DNA of 64,000 bases from Mucilaginibacter mali (GCF_013283875.1 NZ_CP054139.1:4650001-4714000), one strand, 5' to 3'. Positions 26,145 to 35,308 are shown, numbered from the stretch's first letter. The notes: generated from the sequence alone by a model not told the origin. Numbers and translations: made by a program.

Positions 26145-26525
26145 ATGAAAAAAGTTACCGGCATTGGCGGCATATTTTTTAAATGCGCCGACCCTAAGCA
26201 AATGAAAGAATGGTATGCCAAAAACCTGGGCTTCCCCGTTACCGATTATGGCACCATGTTTAAAACCCGCGATATAGATAACCCCGATAAGGAAGAATAC
26301 ACCCTTTGGAGTCCTTTTAAACAGGAGACCAATTACTTCGAGCCATCTACAAGGGATTTCATGATCAACTACCGGGTAGAGAACATTGAAGTGCTGGTAG
26401 AAGAACTGAAAACCGCCGGGGTAACCGTTTTAGACGAAATTGCCACTTACGATTACGGCAAATTTGTGCACATCCTCGATCCGGAGGGTAACAAACTGGA
26501 GTTATTTGAACCTGCCGCAGAGTAG
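26145..26525 (+). CDS. VOC family protein (glyoxalase-like)
   Basis: The 126-residue protein has the VOC pattern: 'GIGGIFFKCADPKQMKEWY' (6-24) and 'FVHILDPEGNKLELFEPAAE' with the metal-ligand glutamate. It is full length for a single-domain member. Substrates in this group are diverse. It is monocistronic, closed by the bidirectional terminator at 26543. Confidence 0.87.
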   Translation: MKKVTGIGGIFFKCADPKQMKEWYAKNLGFPVTDYGTMFKTRDIDNPDKEEYTLWSPFKQETNYFEPSTRDFMINYRVENIEVLVEELKTAGVTVLDEIATYDYGKFVHILDPEGNKLELFEPAAE

Positions 26526-26542
26526 TTTCTGTAAAACATATA

Positions 26543-26581
26543 AAAAAACAGCCGGGCCTTAATAAATGGCCCGGCTGTTTT
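26543..26581. terminator. Bidirectional terminator between convergent genes
   Basis: AACAGCCGGGCC and GGCCCGGCTGTT pair perfectly over 12 bp around loop TTAATAAAT. An A-tract precedes it and a T-tract follows it. It serves the VOC gene (plus) and the DUF4199 gene (minus). Confidence 0.9.
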
Positions 26582-26600
26582 GTATAGGAGCTGCGCTACC

Positions 26601-27008
26601 TCAAATAGCTTTCGATTTATTCATCAATATCAGCGCTACCGCCAGCGATTCCAGTATACCCACCAGCAGGGCGCCAAACATGCGGCCCGAAAAGTCGACA
26701 AAGTTATCGCCCGCGGCCACATAATTGAGGTAAAGTATAGCGCCGAAGACGGCCACCACGCCGCCAACTACCAGTGTTTTAAAACATTGTATCAATCCCT
26801 CTAAAAAGCTGATGACACCGCCCATTTCGTTATATTTATAAGCGCGCACGCCAAAGTACAGGCCCACAAAGGGTATCAGTACCGATAAATATTCGTACGG
26901 CGCAATCTGGTTCGCGCCGGTAGTATTATATCCCATCCAGTGCATGGCGAACAGCCATAAACCGCTTAATATGCCTATCACAAGGCCGGTAATAAATGCA
27001 TTTCTCAT
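26601..27008 (-). CDS. DUF4199 family membrane protein
   Basis: The 135-residue protein has four hydrophobic helices (about 4-22, 42-60, 72-95 and 108-128). Segments such as 'YKYNEMGGVISFLEGLIQCF' place it in DUF4199, like the first gene of the window. It is shorter at the N-terminus than that paralogue. The function is unknown. It is monocistronic. Confidence 0.78.
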   Translation of the reverse strand: MRNAFITGLVIGILSGLWLFAMHWMGYNTTGANQIAPYEYLSVLIPFVGLYFGVRAYKYNEMGGVISFLEGLIQCFKTLVVGGVVAVFGAILYLNYVAAGDNFVDFSGRMFGALLVGILESLAVALILMNKSKAI

Positions 27009-27142
27009 CGCTATAATGTTTGGTTAAAATTAGGTTGCTGCACTAACCATTGGGTCAGTATATCATAAAGCGCGATAAGCGCCCGTTTGTTTTTATGTAT
27101 ACGCTGTTTTTTGGTAGAAAGGTTGCGTATCTTCTTTGCAAT

Positions 27143-27278
27143 TTGTCATTTCGAACCCTTGGCGTGTGGCAAGGGCGGGGCAAGGGTGAGAAATCTTATA
27201 CGTGCGATTGGCTGCACGTATAGGAGATTTCTCCTCACCCCAACCCACGGGCTTCCCGGGGTTCGTTCGAAATGACAA
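27143..27278. repeat. Dispersed palindromic repeat R2, copy b
   Basis: GTCATTTCGA and TCGAAATGAC ends with AGAAATCTTATACG and CGTATAGGAGATTTCT inner arms. It lies between the DUF4199 start and the SNF2 helicase start, in a 404-bp gap. The rest of the gap (27279-27412) is AT-rich and must hold the helicase promoter. Confidence 0.8.
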
Positions 27279-27412
27279 GCTGTTAATGCATACATATCCA
27301 CACCTGCATTGTTAACAATTTTTTAACACCAAAAGCTTTTTATTGAAATAAATTCTGTTTACGTTTGAATTTTTTGTTGATGTAGCTTCTAATAATTTTT
27401 TACCTGAAGCAC

Positions 27413-30307
27413 ATGTTACGCGTAGACAGCAGCAAACCTTGCCAAATTATTTATGCCGTTGCCCGGCACGAATACCTGTCGTACGTGATTGAGCCTCACA
27501 TTGTTCAGCTAAATCCCAACGGCGAATTTTCTCTTACCCACCAGCGTTTATTCAGTAATACGGCTAAGGAGTTTATCCAGTTTTTGGATGATACCGATCT
27601 TAAACTAATTAAGATACTGGAAGACCTGGAGCAGGGCAACATCATTAAAAAATACTACAAAAAGCCGGTGCGCCCGTTCGAGTTTTTCGGCAAGATATTT
27701 AACGATCAGTTGTTCGATACCATCCGCCCAAAAATGGAGAAGAAGATGGCCGAAGCGCTGAACCTGCTACCCGGTAAGGAAATTTACCAGATGAGCAAGG
27801 AGGGCTACCCGGCCGGCAAACAGCTGCAAATAGCTACCGAAGCGGCCACCGTATTGTTCCATTTCCGGCGCGATGCAGAGGAGATCCGTTACTTCCCCAC
27901 CATTAAATACCAGGGCCTGCGCATCGAATTCATGTTCAAGAACGCTGAGATCATTTGCAATCACCCCGCCTGGATGATGCTGGATGATACCCTGTACTAT
28001 TTTGATAAAGAGATAGAGGGCAAAAAGCTGGTGCCGTTTTTAAACAAGCGCTACATCGCCGTTCCGCGTGCGTCGGAGGCATCGTACTTCGAGCGCTTTG
28101 TGGCCCCGCTGATCGAGAAGCATTCGGTTTATGCCGAAGGCTTTACCATTAATACCGAAAAGTATGATGCGGTACCCATCCTGAAACCCATCTACGTGCC
28201 GGGCGGCACATCGCAAATACACCTTTGCTTTAGGTATGCCGGTTATATTTTTCCTTATGGCGATGGCCGGCATGTATCGGTGCGGATGGATAAGAATGGC
28301 GATGAGTATATCTTCCACCGTATTAAACGTTCGGTAGCCTGGGAAAAAGGTAAGCTGCATGAACTGGAAAGCCTGGGCCTGAAAACGGTATCATCACTAT
28401 TTCAAAACTTAGAGGTTGATAATACTGATGCAGATGCCGATCAGTCATTCTCGGTTTTTGAATGGCTGAACCAACACCACGACCAGTTGCAAAGCAGTGG
28501 CTACGAGATAGACCAGCCCGACGGGCAAAAGCGCTACCTGTTTGGCAGCAGCAAAATAGACCTTGAGATTACCGAGCGTAACGACTGGTTTGATATTTAC
28601 GCGGTAGTGCATTTCGGGCCGTATAAAATTCCGTTTATGGAATTGCGCAACCATATCCTTAATCATAAAAAGGAGTTTGTACTGCCATCGGGCGAGATTG
28701 CAGTGATCCCCGAAAAATGGTTCTCGCAATATGGCAACCTGCTGCATTTTACCGAAGGCACGCAGGATTTGAAGCTGCGTAAGCATCACCTTGGCCTTAT
28801 TACCGAGTTGGCCGAGGGCGAAATGGCCGGCGTAACCATGAACCGCAAGCTGCAAAAACTGAACGATTTTGAAGAGGTGAGCAATGTGCCCATGCCCGTT
28901 AACTTTTCGGGAAGCTTGCGGCCATACCAGCAGGCGGGTTATAACTGGTTCCATTTTTTAAAGGAATACCATTTTGGCGGCTGCCTGGCCGATGATATGG
29001 GTTTGGGTAAAACCATACAAACACTTGCCCTGCTGCAAAAAAATAAAGAAGATACGGAAGCAGCGGGCGGAAAAACCACCTCGTTGCTGATCATGCCCAC
29101 ATCGCTCATCTATAACTGGATGAACGAGGCCAAAAAGTTCACCCCGCAGTTAAAGATGATGGTGCACACCGGTGCGTTCCGCTATAAAACGCCCGAAGTT
29201 TTTGGCAATTACGATGTGGTGGTAACCACCTATGGCATCAGCCGCATTGATATCGAAATGTTCAAAGCTTTCTTTTTTGATTACGTGATCCTTGACGAAA
29301 GCCAGAATATTAAGAACCCATCCAGCAAATCGTACCAGGCGGTTAAGCAGTTAAAATCGCGCTTTAAGCTGATATTGAGCGGCACGCCGGTAGAAAATTC
29401 GGTGAACGACCTGTGGACGCAAATGTCGTTCATTAACCCGGGCCTGCTGGGCAGTCAGCAGTTTTTCCTTAACGAATTTGTAACGCCGATAGAGAAGAAA
29501 AAGGACGAGGAAAAGGCGCGCAAGTTGCAAGCCATCATCAAACCTTTTGTACTGCGCCGTACCAAGGAGCAGGTAGCTACCGAATTGCCGCCAAAGACCG
29601 AACACCTGTTCTACTGCCAGATGAGCGACGAACAGGCGTCGGTATACGAAAAGGTAAAATCAGAATATCGTAACGAATTACTGAAAAGCCTGGAGGATGG
29701 CACCTTCGCTCAAACACAAATGCAGGTATTGCAGGGGCTGATCAAGCTAAGGCAAATAGCCAATCACCCCAGTATGATTGATGAGGAATACGAAGGCGAC
29801 AGCGGCAAATTTGAGAACGTTACCCACACCCTTACCAACGTGCTGGATGGCGGCCATAAGGTGCTCATCTTCTCGCAATTTGTAAAGCAGTTGCAGATCT
29901 ACCGCCGCTATTTCGACGAGGAGAAGATCGCTTATACCTATCTTGATGGCAGCACCCAAAACCGTGGCGAAATAGTAAAGCGTTTCCAGGAGGATGAAAA
30001 GACGAAGGTATTCCTCATCAGCATAAAGGCAGGTGGCGTGGGCCTTAACCTTACCGAGGCGGATTATGTTTTCATCCTTGACCCATGGTGGAACCCGGCG
30101 GTAGAGCAGCAGGCTATAGACCGTACGCACCGCATTGGGCAAACCAAAAATGTGTTTATCTATAAGTTCATCACCAAGGATACGGTAGAGGAAAAGATCC
30201 TGGCCCTGCAGCAGCGCAAACTAAGCGTTGCCCGTGCGCTCATCACCACCGAAGAAAGTTTTATCAAGACGCTTACGGCCGAAGATATCAGGGATATATT
30301 GGCATAG
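27413..30307 (+). CDS. SNF2-family DEAD/DEAH-like ATPase (HepA/RapA-type helicase)
   Basis: The 964-residue protein has a long N-terminal region (1-500, no clear domain; bacterial SNF2 proteins often have a SWIM or DUF here) and then the two-lobed SNF2 motor. Motif I is 'LADDMGLGKTIQTLALL' (about 525-541), motif II is DESQ near residue 630, motif III is 'LILSGTPVENSVNDLWTQM', and motifs V-VI are 'KAGGVGLNLTEADYVFILDP' and 'QAIDRTHRIGQT'. It uses ATP to move along double-stranded DNA and remodel protein-DNA or polymerase complexes. It is monocistronic, with R2 repeats on each side. Confidence 0.95.
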   Translation: MLRVDSSKPCQIIYAVARHEYLSYVIEPHIVQLNPNGEFSLTHQRLFSNTAKEFIQFLDDTDLKLIKILEDLEQGNIIKKYYKKPVRPFEFFGKIFNDQLFDTIRPKMEKKMAEALNLLPGKEIYQMSKEGYPAGKQLQIATEAATVLFHFRRDAEEIRYFPTIKYQGLRIEFMFKNAEIICNHPAWMMLDDTLYYFDKEIEGKKLVPFLNKRYIAVPRASEASYFERFVAPLIEKHSVYAEGFTINTEKYDAVPILKPIYVPGGTSQIHLCFRYAGYIFPYGDGRHVSVRMDKNGDEYIFHRIKRSVAWEKGKLHELESLGLKTVSSLFQNLEVDNTDADADQSFSVFEWLNQHHDQLQSSGYEIDQPDGQKRYLFGSSKIDLEITERNDWFDIYAVVHFGPYKIPFMELRNHILNHKKEFVLPSGEIAVIPEKWFSQYGNLLHFTEGTQDLKLRKHHLGLITELAEGEMAGVTMNRKLQKLNDFEEVSNVPMPVNFSGSLRPYQQAGYNWFHFLKEYHFGGCLADDMGLGKTIQTLALLQKNKEDTEAAGGKTTSLLIMPTSLIYNWMNEAKKFTPQLKMMVHTGAFRYKTPEVFGNYDVVVTTYGISRIDIEMFKAFFFDYVILDESQNIKNPSSKSYQAVKQLKSRFKLILSGTPVENSVNDLWTQMSFINPGLLGSQQFFLNEFVTPIEKKKDEEKARKLQAIIKPFVLRRTKEQVATELPPKTEHLFYCQMSDEQASVYEKVKSEYRNELLKSLEDGTFAQTQMQVLQGLIKLRQIANHPSMIDEEYEGDSGKFENVTHTLTNVLDGGHKVLIFSQFVKQLQIYRRYFDEEKIAYTYLDGSTQNRGEIVKRFQEDEKTKVFLISIKAGGVGLNLTEADYVFILDPWWNPAVEQQAIDRTHRIGQTKNVFIYKFITKDTVEEKILALQQRKLSVARALITTEESFIKTLTAEDIRDILA

Positions 30308-30331
30308 GTGGAGTTGCCACCGTGTTACAAA

Positions 30332-30464
30332 TTGTCATCTCGATAAGCAGGGGTTGGGAATGGGTCGTAGGGCGAAGAGAGATCTTGTACATGGGACAGG
30401 TTGCGTGTTTAAGATCCCTCCTCACTCCCGCGCACAGCACAGCCCCGGTTCGTCGAGATGACAA
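30332..30464. repeat. Dispersed palindromic repeat R2, copy c (divergent)
   Basis: The outer arms are GTCATCTCGA and TCGAGATGAC, a paired substitution relative to the other copies. The inner arms (AGAGATCTTGTAC and TTTAAGATCCCTCC) are weaker. It separates the SNF2 gene from the convergent lipoprotein gene. Confidence 0.75.
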
Positions 30465-30487
30465 ATGGGCAATATGCCATTCTTTGA

Positions 30488-30880
30488 TCAGGGCGATACT
30501 TTTTGCACATCAGTTATAAAAGTAGCATTAGATGGACCGGGACCGAGAAAAGTGCATAAGGGTGTCGCGCACGATTTGCCCGGGCTAATATTATCTTTCG
30601 AGGTATTAAAACTAATGGTATCGCCCTGCTGTATGCCCTTCTGCACCACGTAGCAATAATTATCTACCCTGATCGCATTATTGTAAGTAGTACTGCCCGA
30701 AACCCAGGTAGCTCCGCCGCCTGTGCCGGTGGCACCCGCAATATCAACAACAATTGTTCCGCAGGCCATTACTACTACCTTGCCGGTAAATTGCCCTGTA
30801 GTGTTGCTGCCTCCTTTTTTGCAGGCCGGTGCCGATAATGCTATAAATAGCAACGTTGTGATAAATAAGCGTAAATACAT
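30488..30880 (-). CDS. Small predicted lipoprotein, unknown function
   Basis: The 130-residue protein has a lipoprotein signal with lipobox LSAPAC (C20) followed by KKGGSN. The mature part is beta-rich with four further cysteines ('VMACG', 'DNYCYVV', 'KSCATPLC'), which may form disulfides. I do not recognise the family. It is probably anchored in the outer membrane. Confidence 0.65.
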   Translation of the reverse strand: MYLRLFITTLLFIALSAPACKKGGSNTTGQFTGKVVVMACGTIVVDIAGATGTGGGATWVSGSTTYNNAIRVDNYCYVVQKGIQQGDTISFNTSKDNISPGKSCATPLCTFLGPGPSNATFITDVQKVSP

Positions 30881-30949
30881 ATTTAAAGATATTGATTATA
30901 AGTATTACGCCAATAAAAAGGAAAACGCTACAACCCCCGGAACACATAA

Positions 30950-30986
30950 AAAAAGAGCGGTGCTGTTAAAAAGCACCGCTCTTTTT
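30950..30986. terminator. Strong intrinsic terminator of the Nif3/zinc-ribbon operon
   Basis: AAAAAGAGCGGTGCT (30950-30964) and AGCACCGCTCTTTTT (30972-30986) form a perfect 15-bp stem with loop GTTAAAA. It lies 55 bp after the minus-strand zinc-ribbon stop and could work in both directions. Confidence 0.88.
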
Positions 30987-31040
30987 ATTGCAAGTATGGT
31001 CAACTCATCTCTAATCAACCAATCACTAAGCTTTCTAAAC

Positions 31041-31784
31041 TTAAGCTTCCTCAACCTCCATGGCCATCTGCTCATCAACCAGGATACGGCCGCAGTGCTC
31101 GCAAACGATGATCTTTTTGCGCTGACGGATATCAGACTGACGCTGGGGCGGGATCTGGTTAAAGCAACCCGAGCAAGAATCACGACGGATGGTTACTACA
31201 GCTAAACCGTTTTTAGCGTTAGAGCGCAGGCGCTCGTAAGCAAATAACAGGCGGTCTTCAATGTTAGCCTTAGCGGTATCAACCTGCCCCAATAACTCTT
31301 CTTCTTCCTTTTGAGTTTCGGCGGTAATGGTGCCTAATTCCTCTTTTTTAATATCAAGGTCTTTTTTGCGCTCTTCCAGGTCGGCCAGGGCTTTTTCATA
31401 AACCTGGTTTTTGCTGGTGATCTCGAAGCCAAACTCGCGGATTTTTTTCTCGCTCACCTGTATATCTAAGCCTTGTATCTCAATCTCTTTAGAGATAGCT
31501 TCGTATTCGCGGTTGTTTTTAACTTCGTTTAGCTGGGTCTCGTATTTTTTGATATTGGTTTGCGCGTCGCGGATGGTGTTTTTGCGCGTAACGATCTCGT
31601 CTTCCAGATCGTCCAACTCGTATTTTATTTTTTGGATACGGGTTTCTAAACCGGCCACATCATCTTCAAGGTCGGCAACTTCCATTGGCAGCTCACCACG
31701 CACCTGGCGGATCTTGTCTATTTTTGAGTGGATAGTTTGTAACTCGTATAAAGCCTTAAGCTTTTGTTCAACGGTTTGTTCCAT
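31041..31784 (-). CDS. Coiled-coil protein with C4 zinc ribbon (zf-RING_7)
   Basis: The 247-residue protein is a long antiparallel coiled coil (about 5-180) with a C-terminal C4 zinc ribbon (C204, C207, C228 and C231: CSGC and CEHC). This matches the family found beside Nif3/DUF34 genes across Bacteroidota and other phyla, with a proposed role in nucleic-acid or ribosome-associated processes. The start overlaps the Nif3-like stop by 1 bp, so they are translationally coupled. The exact function is unknown. Confidence 0.9.
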   Translation of the reverse strand: MEQTVEQKLKALYELQTIHSKIDKIRQVRGELPMEVADLEDDVAGLETRIQKIKYELDDLEDEIVTRKNTIRDAQTNIKKYETQLNEVKNNREYEAISKEIEIQGLDIQVSEKKIREFGFEITSKNQVYEKALADLEERKKDLDIKKEELGTITAETQKEEEELLGQVDTAKANIEDRLLFAYERLRSNAKNGLAVVTIRRDSCSGCFNQIPPQRQSDIRQRKKIIVCEHCGRILVDEQMAMEVEEA

Positions 31785-32881
31785 TAAATATAGTATTTTA
31801 CTGGGTTCGTATTAATTTCAGTTAAACGGACGGCAAAGTTAGTGAATTTTTTTTGAATTATTTCACACAATAAATCTTGCGTAAATTGCTCACTTTCAAA
31901 ATGTCCCACATCGGCAATCAGCAGCTTTCCCTCGGCATCAAAAAACTCGTGGTATTTGTAGTCGGCTGTGATAAAAACATCGGCCCCGGCGGCGATGGCC
32001 TGCTTCAGTAAAAAGCCACCCGCCCCACCACAAACCGCTACTTTTTTCACGGGTTTTCCGGTAAACGCGGTATGCCGGATCACGCTGGCGTTCATCTTCC
32101 ATTTTACATGCTGTAAAAAACCGCGCTCGTCCGTTGCATGTTCAACTTCGCCTATCATGCCTGCGCCTACTTCCTGGTGCTGGTTGGTGACCGGGTATAA
32201 GTCATATGCTACCTCCTCGTACGGATGTGCCAAAAACAGTGCCATCAGTATTTTACTTTCCAAATTGGCAGGGTAAATGGTCTCTATGCGGGTCTCGGGC
32301 TCGGTATGGCGTTCGCCGGGCTGGCCAACGTAAGGGTCGGTATGCTCGTTACCCTTAAATGTGCCGTTACCCTGCCCATTGAAGCTACAATCGCTATAAT
32401 TACCAATGTGGCCCGCGCCGGCTTTAAACAGCGCCCCCCTTACCTGCCCGGCCTGGGCATGCGGCACAAAGGTCACCAGCTTTTTCAGCAGGCCACCTTT
32501 TGGCGCAAGGATATGACAATTCTTCAGGCCCAGCACCTCGCAAATGCGGGCGTTAACACCGGCCTTGATATGATCCAAATTGGTATGGATGGCATAAATG
32601 GCAATGTTATGTTTGATGGCTTTTTCCACTACCCGTTCTACATAAGTCTTCCCGTTAAACTTCTTCAATCCCTTAAAAACAATGGGGTGGTGCGAAATAA
32701 TTACCTGGCAGTGGTGGGCAATGGCTTCATCAACCACGGCTTCGGTACAATCCAGCGATACCAGCGCCTGCTGCACCTCCATATCCGGGCGACCGACGAT
32801 CAGTCCCGAGTTATCGTAATCCTCCTGGTAAGCCAACGGGGCCAGGCTTTCCAGGTAATTGGTTAGTTCGGATAGTTTCAT
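31784..32881 (-). CDS. Nif3-like dinuclear metal-centre hexameric protein
   Basis: The 365-residue protein belongs to the Nif3/DUF34 (YbgI/YqfO) family. The metal-binding motifs are visible: 'ISHHPIVFKGLKKF' (His-His), 'IYAIHTNLDH', and C-terminal 'ITADYKYHEF' and 'ADVGHFESEQ'. A central insert of about 130 residues matches the longer YqfO-type proteins, which carry a PII/CutA-like domain. The family has been proposed to act in metal handling or GTP cyclohydrolase-linked reactions, but is not settled. It is co-transcribed with the zinc-ribbon gene. Confidence 0.92.
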   Translation of the reverse strand: MKLSELTNYLESLAPLAYQEDYDNSGLIVGRPDMEVQQALVSLDCTEAVVDEAIAHHCQVIISHHPIVFKGLKKFNGKTYVERVVEKAIKHNIAIYAIHTNLDHIKAGVNARICEVLGLKNCHILAPKGGLLKKLVTFVPHAQAGQVRGALFKAGAGHIGNYSDCSFNGQGNGTFKGNEHTDPYVGQPGERHTEPETRIETIYPANLESKILMALFLAHPYEEVAYDLYPVTNQHQEVGAGMIGEVEHATDERGFLQHVKWKMNASVIRHTAFTGKPVKKVAVCGGAGGFLLKQAIAAGADVFITADYKYHEFFDAEGKLLIADVGHFESEQFTQDLLCEIIQKKFTNFAVRLTEINTNPVKYYI

Positions 32882-32910
32882 AAATCTAAAGGTAAAATAT
32901 ATTTGTTATG

Positions 32911-33072
32911 GTGGCAATTTAACCACAAAGGACACTAAGGGAGAACCACAAAGGACACAAAGGCATAATTTGATAGCACTGATCATCTTTATATAAAAGA
33001 TCACAAAGCCTTAGTGCTCTTTGTGTTTGCCATTACACCGATTCTTAGCGCCCTTTGTGGTTAAATTACCAC
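32911..33072. repeat. Dispersed inverted repeat R1, copy b
   Basis: The ends GTGGCAATTTAACCACAAAG and CTTTGTGGTTAAATTACCAC are complementary with one mismatch. It fills most of the 274-bp gap between the divergent Nif3 and MarR genes. Confidence 0.8.
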
Positions 33073-33114
33073 TAAACCCCACACATTATGACTTTCCCTA
33101 AACAAAACAATCTT

Positions 33115-33122
33115 TATATTTG
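33115..33122 (+). promoter_or_regulatory. -7 promoter element of the MarR gene
   Basis: TATATTTG matches TAxxTTTG exactly, 33 bp upstream of the ATG. It directly precedes the palindromic operator at 33127-33144. A clear -33 TTG is not seen. Confidence 0.6.
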
Positions 33123-33126
33123 TAAG

Positions 33127-33144
33127 GTAAACTAACAAGTTTAC
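33127..33144 (+). promoter_or_regulatory. Putative MarR autoregulatory operator
   Basis: GTAAACT and AGTTTAC form a perfect 7-bp inverted repeat with a 4-bp AACA spacer. It begins 5 bp after the -7 element and ends 11 bp before the start codon. A dimeric MarR bound here would block transcription start, the usual autorepression layout. Confidence 0.65.
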
Positions 33145-33155
33145 TTAATTAAAAA

Positions 33156-33593
33156 ATGAACGATCAAACCACCCGTCAACTGGCCAGCAACCTGCGTAAT
33201 ATCACTACCCGGTTAACCAAAAAACTGCGCAAGCAGTCGGCTACGGGCGAAAAGCTCTCGTTAACGGAGCGATCGACCATCGCCCTGCTCGATCAGTACC
33301 AACAATTAATGCCTACCGAGTTGGCCGCGATGGAGCATATCACTACGCAATCTATGTCGCAGGTGCTGAACCATTTGCTGGAGCTGGGACTGATCATCCG
33401 CACCGCGTCTGAAACAGATAAGCGCAAGGTGCTGATATCCTTATCGCCACTGGGTGTGGAAACCCTGAACCGGGTGCGGAACGAACGTGAGGAGTGGCTG
33501 AACAAAGCGCTAAACCAAGTTTGCACACCAGAAGAGCAAGAGTTACTGCAACAGGCGCTGGTGCTGCTTGGCAAACTGGTGGATGAGGCGTAA
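33156..33593 (+). CDS. MarR family transcriptional regulator
   Basis: The 145-residue protein has the winged-helix MarR fold: 'LTERSTIALLDQYQQLMPTE' leading into the recognition region 'ITTQSMSQVLNHLLELGLII', then the wing 'SETDKRKVLISLSPLG'. It probably acts as a ligand-sensing repressor of itself and of the MFS exporter gene 375 bp downstream on the same strand. A palindromic operator overlaps its promoter. Confidence 0.92.
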   Translation: MNDQTTRQLASNLRNITTRLTKKLRKQSATGEKLSLTERSTIALLDQYQQLMPTELAAMEHITTQSMSQVLNHLLELGLIIRTASETDKRKVLISLSPLGVETLNRVRNEREEWLNKALNQVCTPEEQELLQQALVLLGKLVDEA

Positions 33594-33656
33594 AGGCGGA
33601 TGGGTCTGCGCATTCTATTACAGGTTTGCAAATAATCGTCCACCAAAAAGCAATAC

Positions 33657-33749
33657 GTCATGCCGAACTTGTTTCGGCATCCCACTTGCAAGGTGAAGCT
33701 TGATATACCGGACCTGTGTGATGGGGTACTGAAACAAGTTCAGCATGAC
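33657..33749. repeat. Dispersed palindromic repeat R3, copy a
   Basis: The ends GTCATGCCGAACTTGTTTC and GAAACAAGTTCAGCATGAC are complementary with one mismatch. Copies b and c are at 37236-37315 and 38772-38860. After it, to 33968, lie further short palindromes (CCTCTCCAGAGGAGAGG, CCCCCTTTGGGGG, CCCTCTCTTGTGGAGAGGG) but no gene. Confidence 0.8.
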
Positions 33750-33968
33750 ATGCTTGTTTTTCCGCTGAAGCCTCACCCTGCCCTCTCCAGAGGAGAGGGT
33801 TCCAAAGTCTCCCCCTTTGGGGGAGATTTAGAGGGGGCTTTCATCGGCATGTCATAAAAACCATTGGAGGCCGCCGGGATTATACTACTCAGCATGACAC
33901 CCTGTTTAAAGGGGCGAACATAATTGAAAATGCCCTCTCTTGTGGAGAGGGCCGGGAGAGTGAGAGAT

Positions 33969-35267
33969 ATGAATATCAATACTTTTAAAGCTTTTAAAAG
34001 CTACAACTACCGCTTATATTTTTTCGGTCAGTCGGTTTCGCTGATCGGTACCTGGATGCAGAAGACCGCCGTAAGCTGGGTGGTGTACGAACTGACGCAT
34101 TCTAAATTTATGCTGGGGATGACCTTATTTGCCAGTATGTTCCCATCGTTTTTGTTCTCGTTTTTAGGCGGCGTAGCGGCCGACAGGTATAACCGTTTCC
34201 GTTTACTGGTAGCCACGCAGGTAGCATCAATGTTGCAAGCCGTTATATTGACCGTGCTTGTATTTACCCGGCATTATAATGTTTGGGAGATCATTATTTT
34301 AAGTGTGATACTGGGTATCATTAACGCCTTTGATGTGCCGGCCCGCCAATCGCTGGTTTATGAAATGGTGGACGATAAGGCAGATCTGCCGAATGCCCTG
34401 GCGCTTAACTCATCCATGGTTAATTTGTCGAGATTGATCGGCCCGGGCATCGCGGGGCTGATCATCGAGAAACTGGGTGATGATGTTTGCTTTGGGCTGA
34501 ACGCGGTAAGCTTTGTGGCGGTTATCGGTTCGCTGATGATGATGCGGTTACCCAAATACGAGGCCAGGCCGCACCCTAAAAATGTATTCGGCGAGTTAAA
34601 GGAGGGCTTCGATTATCTGAAGGCTACGCCATCTATATCGTTTGTAATGCTTATGCTGGCGGCCATCAGCTTATTTGTATTGCCCTACAGCACGCTGATC
34701 CCGGTTTATGCCAAGGATATTTTTAAGGGCACAGCCTCAACCTTTGGGGTGATAGACAGCGTGATCGGCCTGGGCGCGTTTTCGGGCGCCATCTTCCTCG
34801 CTTCGTTAAAGCCGGGGCGCGATCTGAAAAAAATACTCGCCATTAACACCTTAATCTTTGGTGCGGGCTTAGTGCTGTTCGCTCACGAGACCAATTATCC
34901 GCTGGCACTGGTGTTTGCCACCATCGGTGGCTTCGGGATGATGTCGCAGATCACCATCAGCAATACGCTTATCCAAACCTCCGTTGCGCCCGAAATGCGC
35001 GGCCGGGTGATCAGTTTTTACGCCATGGCATTCTTTGGGATGCAGCCGCTGGGCGGCTTGATCATCGGTAGTCTTTCGCAATGGATAGGTGTGCAGAACA
35101 CCATCCTGGCCGAGGGCTGCTTTGCCCTGCTGATCGGCCTATTACACTGGCGCTTTTTGAAAAAGCAGAAAGTGCAGAAAAGGGGGCAGCAAACGCTGGA
35201 GCAACAACAGGTGGATGGGCATACTACCGTACCATCGGTAGGGCGGGGGGTGCCCCAGAGTGTTTAG
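33969..35267 (+). CDS. MFS transporter (EntS/MFS_3-type exporter)
   Basis: From the ATG at 33969 the product is 432 residues (the 15 earlier codons lie within a repeat palindrome). It has about twelve hydrophobic helices. 'YRLYFFGQSVSLIGTWMQKT' and 'AVSWVVYELT' at the N-terminus and 'GGVAADRYNRFRLLV' (MFS motif A) identify the MFS_3 group that includes enterobactin exporter EntS and macrolide exporters. It likely exports a drug or metabolite by proton antiport under the upstream MarR protein. The final 30 residues are a polar tail. Confidence 0.9.
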   Translation: MNINTFKAFKSYNYRLYFFGQSVSLIGTWMQKTAVSWVVYELTHSKFMLGMTLFASMFPSFLFSFLGGVAADRYNRFRLLVATQVASMLQAVILTVLVFTRHYNVWEIIILSVILGIINAFDVPARQSLVYEMVDDKADLPNALALNSSMVNLSRLIGPGIAGLIIEKLGDDVCFGLNAVSFVAVIGSLMMMRLPKYEARPHPKNVFGELKEGFDYLKATPSISFVMLMLAAISLFVLPYSTLIPVYAKDIFKGTASTFGVIDSVIGLGAFSGAIFLASLKPGRDLKKILAINTLIFGAGLVLFAHETNYPLALVFATIGGFGMMSQITISNTLIQTSVAPEMRGRVISFYAMAFFGMQPLGGLIIGSLSQWIGVQNTILAEGCFALLIGLLHWRFLKKQKVQKRGQQTLEQQQVDGHTTVPSVGRGVPQSV

Positions 35268-35279
35268 GGGTTTTTATGT

Positions 35280-35308
35280 ACTGGCTTCAGTCTGCGGCTG
35301 AAGCCAGT
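35280..35308 (+). terminator. Hairpin after the MFS exporter gene
   Basis: ACTGGCTTCAG and CTGAAGCCAGT form a perfect 11-bp stem with a 7-nt loop, 12 bp after the stop. There is no long T-tract, so it may be a REP-like element as well as a terminator. Confidence 0.55.

Noticed and set aside
27143..30464. Composite transposon carrying the SNF2 helicase between R2 copies
   Set aside because: The two copies are too different in sequence to be ends of one recent element and no transposase is present.
32225..32866. 213-codon plus-strand frame opposite the Nif3-like gene
   Set aside because: It lies entirely within a conserved gene on the other strand and shows only mirrored codon bias.
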